Origin: DATEDA01 sp963827595
GTDB lineage: Bacteria; Pseudomonadota; Gammaproteobacteria; Burkholderiales; SG8-39
DNA length: 64,000 nucleotides
NCBI GenBank assembly: GCA_963827595.1
Contig: CAWHBT010000012.1
Coordinates: 1-64,000, forward strand
Direction of reading: 5' to 3'
In this document: positions 59,844 through 64,000 of the stretch, piece after piece
How positions within the stretch are numbered: position 1 is the first letter of the stretch
Layout: the number at the start of each line of letters is the position of its first letter
Translations under genes and position numbers: made by a program
Notes under the pieces: generated by a model
Database searches by the model: none
Seen by the model: the letters and a program-made list of their open reading frames with translations, nothing else
Told to the model about the DNA's origin: nothing

Positions 59844-60117
59844 AAGACCGGTGACGCTGCGCGTTGACGATTTGCTCAGAGACGTCCCCAAAGCGTCGGC
59901 GAACTTGACATTCGAACGACCACCCGCCGCCGGCCGCGCGCGGTGGCGAGGATGACTGCCCACTCCATGGCGTCCCACCGCCCGCGCGCTGTCCCACCAC
60001 CTCTGTCCTCCTCCCGACACGCCTCGCGAAGATCAGATTTACAGCGCTGCCGCTTGAGGTCAGAATCAAACGAGGAGTCGTCATACCGCATGACTCCATC
60101 GTGGAGGAGCGAAGAAC
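59844..60117. other. Intergenic stretch, no gene seen
   Basis: Between the PhoX-like gene terminator and the exported amidohydrolase. No convincing reading frame. It ends with GTGGAGGAG, the ribosome-binding site of the amidohydrolase. Confidence 0.5.
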
Positions 60118-61794
60118 ATGTGCAAGCTGTGCGATGCAGGAAAGCCGCAAGACCATAGCGGATCACCGAGCGCTTCGAAGGACCAGACCGAATCACCAAG
60201 CGCGTCAAAACTCGGTCGGCGCGATTTCCTGAAGGCTTCGGCTGGCGACCGGGGCTGCCGCGGCGGGGACTGGGTCTGTTCAATGCGCGCCCCGCCGCAG
60301 CGCACGACAACGACGACCACGACGACGGGCCTCCAGGGCACAGCGGCCGGCGGGGGCGGCGCTACATCATCCGCGGCGGCCACGTCATGTCGATGGACCC
60401 GGCGGTGGGCGACTTCGTCAAGGCGGACGTGCTGGTCACGGCAAGAGGATCGCTCGCCGTCGGGCCGAATCTGAACGCGGGCGGCGCCGCGGTGATCAAC
60501 GCCCGCGGCAAGATCGTCATGCCCGGCTTCGTCGACACCCACCACCACCAGGCCTGGACGGCGATCAGAAGCTCCATTCCCGACAGCATCCTGATCGACG
60601 ATGGCACGGGCACGCCGAGCGCGCAGCAGAACTATTTCTTCAACATTCTGGGTCGGATTCCAACCGACACTGCCCGGCTTCGCCAACCACTATAGGCCGG
60701 AGGACGTCTACATCAGCGAGCTGTTCGGCGGGCTCTCGCAGCTCGACGACGGCGTGACCACGGTGCTCGACGTCTCGCAGATCCATCACTCGCCGGAGCA
60801 CTCCGATGCGGCCGTCAAGGCATTGATGGATACCGGCCGCCGCGCCATGCTGGGCTTCTTCGAGAGCGCCGGCAACATTCCCGGGAACCAGTATCCGACC
60901 GATGCGACGCGCATCGCGGGCAATCTGTCAGGCCACGATCTCGTCGGCTTTGTAATGGGCGGAGAGGTCTATCTCGGAGACGCGACCTACTCCGCGTCCT
61001 GGAACATCGCTCGCCAGGACCTCGGTGGTGTTCTGATCGCGGCGCACATCCTGTCCCCGTTCGGCAGCCGGCCGACGCTGGACGATCTCGCCGCGGGCAC
61101 CGGCGGCATCAACAACGACATCGGGCTCGGAGAGGACAACCTGTTCATCCACATGACCGGGATGTCGGATGTCGGCTGGCAGGCGGTGAAGGACAAGGGC
61201 GTCAAGGTCTCGATCGCGTTCCCGATCGAGATGAACATGCGCCACGGCATCCCGCCCATCGTCAAGATGCAGGAGCTGGGGCTGGAGCCGTCGCTCAGCT
61301 CGGACGTCGAGACCAACATGACGGCGGACTTCTTCACCCAGATGCGCTCCGCCATGACCATGCAGCGCATGGTGGTGAATCAGGCGGTCCTCGACAGCGG
61401 CCCCATCCCAGTCAACCCCTGGCCGCCGGGCCGCTGGGAAATAACCTGCCGCCGCTCCTCAATGTGCGCGACGTGCTGCGCTACGCCACCATCAACGGCG
61501 CGAAGCACCTGAGGCTCGACAGCAAGACCGGCTCGCTCACGCCCGGCAAGGAGGCCGACATCATCATCCTCGACGGCACGCACATCAACGTGTTCCCGGT
61601 CAACCACGTACCGGGTGCTGTCGTGCAGATGATGGAGCGCAGCAATGTCGAGACCGTGATCGTCGCGGGCAAGGTGCGCAAGTGGAAGGGGCAAGCTGCT
61701 CGACGTCAATCTGGGGAGGCTGCGCCGCGAGCTCGAGAACTCGCGCGACTCCATCTTCGCCGCGGCGGGCGTGCCGCAGAATCTGTTCCGCTAG
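60118..61794 (+). pseudogene. Tat-exported amidohydrolase-family protein (several frameshifts)
   Basis: About 559 codons. N-terminus MCKLCDAGKPQDHSGS with a Tat motif LGRRDFLKASAG, then a His/Asp-rich stretch. The metal-dependent hydrolase part has INARGKIVMPGFVDTHHHQA (HxH zinc motif), ELFGGLSQLDDGVTTVLDVS, NLFIHMTGMSDVGWQAVKDK, SDVETNMTADFFTQMRSAM and a C-terminal KTGSLTPGKEADIIILDGTH. These lie in at least four frames. Typical of the TrzA/AtzA/SsnA branch, which deaminates or dechlorinates ring compounds. The many breaks suggest decay or poor sequence. Confidence 0.72.
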
Positions 61795-61817
61795 ACCTGC
61801 AGCGCATTCGGGCGTAC

Positions 61818-61843
61818 CTGCGGGCGGCTCCGGCCGCCCGCAG
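61818..61843. terminator. Hairpin between convergent amidohydrolase genes
   Basis: CTGCGGGCGG at 61818-61827 and CCGCCCGCAG at 61834-61843 form a perfect 10-bp stem with a 6-nt loop, followed by TCGTTTC. It lies between two convergent genes and can serve both strands. Confidence 0.55.
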
Positions 61844-61869
61844 TCGTTTCTATCCGCGACACCGCGCTC

Positions 61870-63645
61870 TCAGTCGTCGCGCCGGTGTCCGTGGCGGAGG
61901 ACGCCAGCGTCGTAGACGATCTTGCCGGCGATCACGGTCAGGATGGGCCGGATCCGGCGCATCTGCGCGGCGCTGACCGAGAAGTAGTCCTTGTCCAGTA
62001 CCACCAGATCCGCGAGCTTGCCGGGCTCGATCGAGCCGAGATCGTGTTCCCGGTTGAGGTACCACGCGGCGCCGCGCGTGTAGGCGCGCAGCGCATCCTG
62101 CCGGGAGATCTGCTGCCCCGGATTGATCTGCTGGCCGAGCACGTTGAGCCCGGTGGTCGCGTAATGCAGCGCGAACCACGGGTTGTGCGGCGCGATGTGG
62201 ACGCCGTCCTCGTGCAAGCCGAGCGGGATGCCGCTCGCGACGAGTTGCGGGAAGAGCGGTCCGATGGGCTGCCCGTCGCGCGCGGCAGGCCGTTCAGCCA
62301 ACGGAAGCCCGACGTCGACACACCGCAGTTGAGCGCCTTCAGCCGCGCGAGCTGAGCGGGGGTGGCGAGATCGGCGTGCTGCAGGCCCCAGCGCAGGTCC
62401 TTGATGCCGAACTCCGCGTCCATCGCCTCGTAGGTCGCGACGACCTGCTCGATTTGGCTGTGGCGAGGTCGTCTGCCGCCCTGGCTGTTCTCGTTGCGCC
62501 AGCGCGCCTTGGCGACGAGGCGCTGCGCCTCGAACCAGACGCTGTCGCCGCGTGCGCGAACGGCGCCGCCCACTCGCCGATCGCGCCGGTGCGCAGCATG
62601 TCGTCGCCGAAGAACTGGAACTGGTTCTTGAGCCGCTCGCGCAGCTCCGGCAGCTGGTCCGGGTCGCTCTGGTTATGCAGGAAGTTCATCTGCAGCCGGA
62701 CGAGCGCCTTGCCCTCTCGGTGTAGCGCCAGCCAGGCGTCGTACATCCGGAAGTGGTTCAGGTTGAAGAGCGAGGGTCGTTCGGATCGGAGTGCGAGCGT
62801 CCCCGTCGCACCGCGACCAGCGTCTGGTCGAGGTTGGTGGTGATCCCGACGCTCGCCGAGAAGGCCATCGCGTCGAGCGCGCTGCGCTTCTTGTCCTCGA
62901 ACGTCTGCCGCACGCGAAGGTGATACAGCGCCCGGTTCGCATGGTTGACGCCGGCGACTGTGACGAGCTCGCCCTCGGCGCCGACCACGCACGGGCCGGC
63001 GAGCGGCGCGGTCGCACTCTCGAAGAACGTCTTGCCGAGCGTGTTCGTCCGCGCCGGTCCGCCGACCGCCCTGGTACAGGAATACCGGCCGGTCGGGCAC
63101 CGCCGCGTCGAGCTCGGCGAGCGTCGGCAGGCGCGGCTCGGCGAACATCCGGGGGGTACCGGCGCCCATCGCGGTGATGAACTGGCTCTCGGGCACGTCT
63201 TTGCGCCGGGCGGCGAGCAGCGCCAGGACTTCGGTGAGGTTCGATGCGAGCTCCCACTGCGCGACGTGATAACCGGGGCGGTTCGCGAGGCTGACGAAGT
63301 GCGTGTGGCTCTCGATCGATCCGGGAACGACTGTCTTCCCGCGCAGGTCGACGACCTTGCGCGCGATCGTGACCGGAGTCGACGTTGCGCCCGACCGCGA
63401 CGAAGCGCCCGTTGCGAATCGCCACCGACGAAACGACGCGGTTCCGGTCGTCCATCGTGTGGATCCGGCCGTTCACGAGAACGAGGTCTCCCGGAAGCCC
63501 CGCCCCGCTTGTCGCCGTCGTGGCGACCGGTGGCGGCCGCGATCCCGCCCCCGTGCCGGTCACCGCGGCGACCCGCCGCGGCCGCACCCGCCTTCAGCAG
63601 ATTGCGGCGCGACCGGCGTTTCCCGTTCATGGCATCGTTGCTCAT
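61870..63645 (-). pseudogene. Tat-exported YtcJ-like amidohydrolase (several frameshifts)
   Basis: About 592 codons. Starts with a Tat motif RRSRRNLLKAGAAAAG; then DLVLVNGRIHTMDDRNRVVS, ESHTHFVSLANRPGYH (HxH zinc motif), TAMGAGTPRMFAEPRLPTLA, SVGITTNLDQTLVAV, and a C-terminus with GIPLGLHEDGVHIAPHNPWF and LGSIEPGKLADLVVLDKDYF. The pieces occupy three frames with at least three changes. YtcJ-type enzymes hydrolyse amide or ester bonds of unknown small molecules. Convergent with the preceding amidohydrolase; a similar gene follows upstream (63674-64000). Confidence 0.72.
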
Positions 63646-63673
63646 CGTTGTCCCCTGTTGTCGCGTGCCGGCG

Positions 63674-64000
63674 CTACCAGCGGTTCCCGCGGTGCTCGTC
63701 GCGCCACTTGCGGTCCCAGTACTTCTTGCGCTTGCGGTCGAGGTCGTCGTGGACCACTTTGCCGTGCACGATCGTCAGCACCGAGTGCACGTCCTTGATG
63801 CTCTCGTCGGAGACGTCGTGCGGGTTGAAGTAGTTCTCGCTCAGCACCGCCAGGTCGGCGTACTTGCCTTCCTCGATCGTCCCCACCTTGTCCTCGGCGT
63901 TGAGGAACCAGCCGTTGTCGGCCGTATAGAGACGGAGCGCGTCCTTCCGGGAGAGCGTCTGGCCGGCGTTGATGAGCTCGCCCCGCGCGTTCTTGCCGGT
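63674..64000 (-). CDS. YtcJ-like amidohydrolase, C-terminal part (runs off right edge)
   Basis: The last 108 codons of a gene that begins outside the window. TGKNARGELINAGQTLSRKD, ALRLYTADNGWFLNAEDKVG and TIEEGKYADLAVLSENYFNP are the C-terminal composite domain of YtcJ-like metal-dependent hydrolases. The end is very basic (DRKRKKYWDRKWRDEHRGNR). Same family as the gene at 61870-63645, 29 bp away and on the same strand, so a tandem pair. No break is seen in this part. Confidence 0.8.
   Translation of the reverse strand, partial: TGKNARGELINAGQTLSRKDALRLYTADNGWFLNAEDKVGTIEEGKYADLAVLSENYFNPHDVSDESIKDVHSVLTIVHGKVVHDDLDRKRKKYWDRKWRDEHRGNRW

Overview
The window is very GC-rich and reads as chromosomal DNA of a Gram-negative proteobacterium, most likely a betaproteobacterium of the Burkholderiales type. 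The signs are an orphan tripartite-tricarboxylate-type binding protein (Bug/TctC), a trimeric porin ending in Phe, many LysR regulators next to small catabolic clusters, Tat-exported enzymes, a PEP-CTERM protein and a class GN sortase with its target. No tRNA, rRNA or CRISPR array was seen.

Layout. 1-4.5 kb: a catabolic cluster (DAO-type oxidoreductase, GNAT, RidA, D-threonine aldolase/D-serine dehydratase-like enzyme) with a divergent LysR gene; every gene is broken by frameshifts or a stop. 4.7-12.6 kb: a minus-strand organic-acid cluster (PrpF/GalD-like isomerase, Bug protein, MaoC-like hydratase, class III CoA-transferase, fumarase/PurB-superfamily lyase, porin) under a divergent LysR gene; several members are frameshifted. 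13.1-17.4 kb: a LysR gene divergent from an aldo/keto reductase - DUF1330 - aldo/keto reductase - anchored flavodoxin operon. 17.5-19.2 kb: an IS1182-family element.

19.35-23.45 kb: what appears to be a small array of integron gene cassettes without an integrase (DHFR-like, small membrane protein, DUF1801, VOC), with hairpin attC sites. An IS110/IS1111-type element sits inside one attC site.

23.7-27.7 kb: an exported methyltransferase and a lipoprotein, divergent from a VIT/VWA surface protein and its class GN sortase. 27.7-50.3 kb: mostly intact metabolic genes (acyl-CoA dehydrogenase, MmgE/PrpD, alcohol dehydrogenase, two FAD oxidoreductases, GcvT-like, DSD1-like, threonine dehydratase-like, MFS, intradiol dioxygenase, phosphotransferase, SDR, racemase). 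Among them are a VWA lipoprotein plus coiled-coil membrane protein pair, and two related trypsin-fold proteins that lack the catalytic triad.

50.4-58.1 kb: a PEP-CTERM CHRD protein; an operon of an 87-residue protein, an SDR and a Ser/Thr kinase with overlapping stops and starts; and an ECF sigma/anti-sigma pair divergent from a Tat metallophosphoesterase and a CuA-type cupredoxin. Two matching promoters (GGGAATAA, 16-nt spacer, GTCTC) face away from each other in this last intergenic region. 58.3-64 kb: exported PhoX-like and amidohydrolase genes; three of the four are frameshifted and the last runs off the edge.

The frameshifts cluster at the two ends of the window. From sequence alone I cannot separate real gene decay from consensus errors in the assembly.
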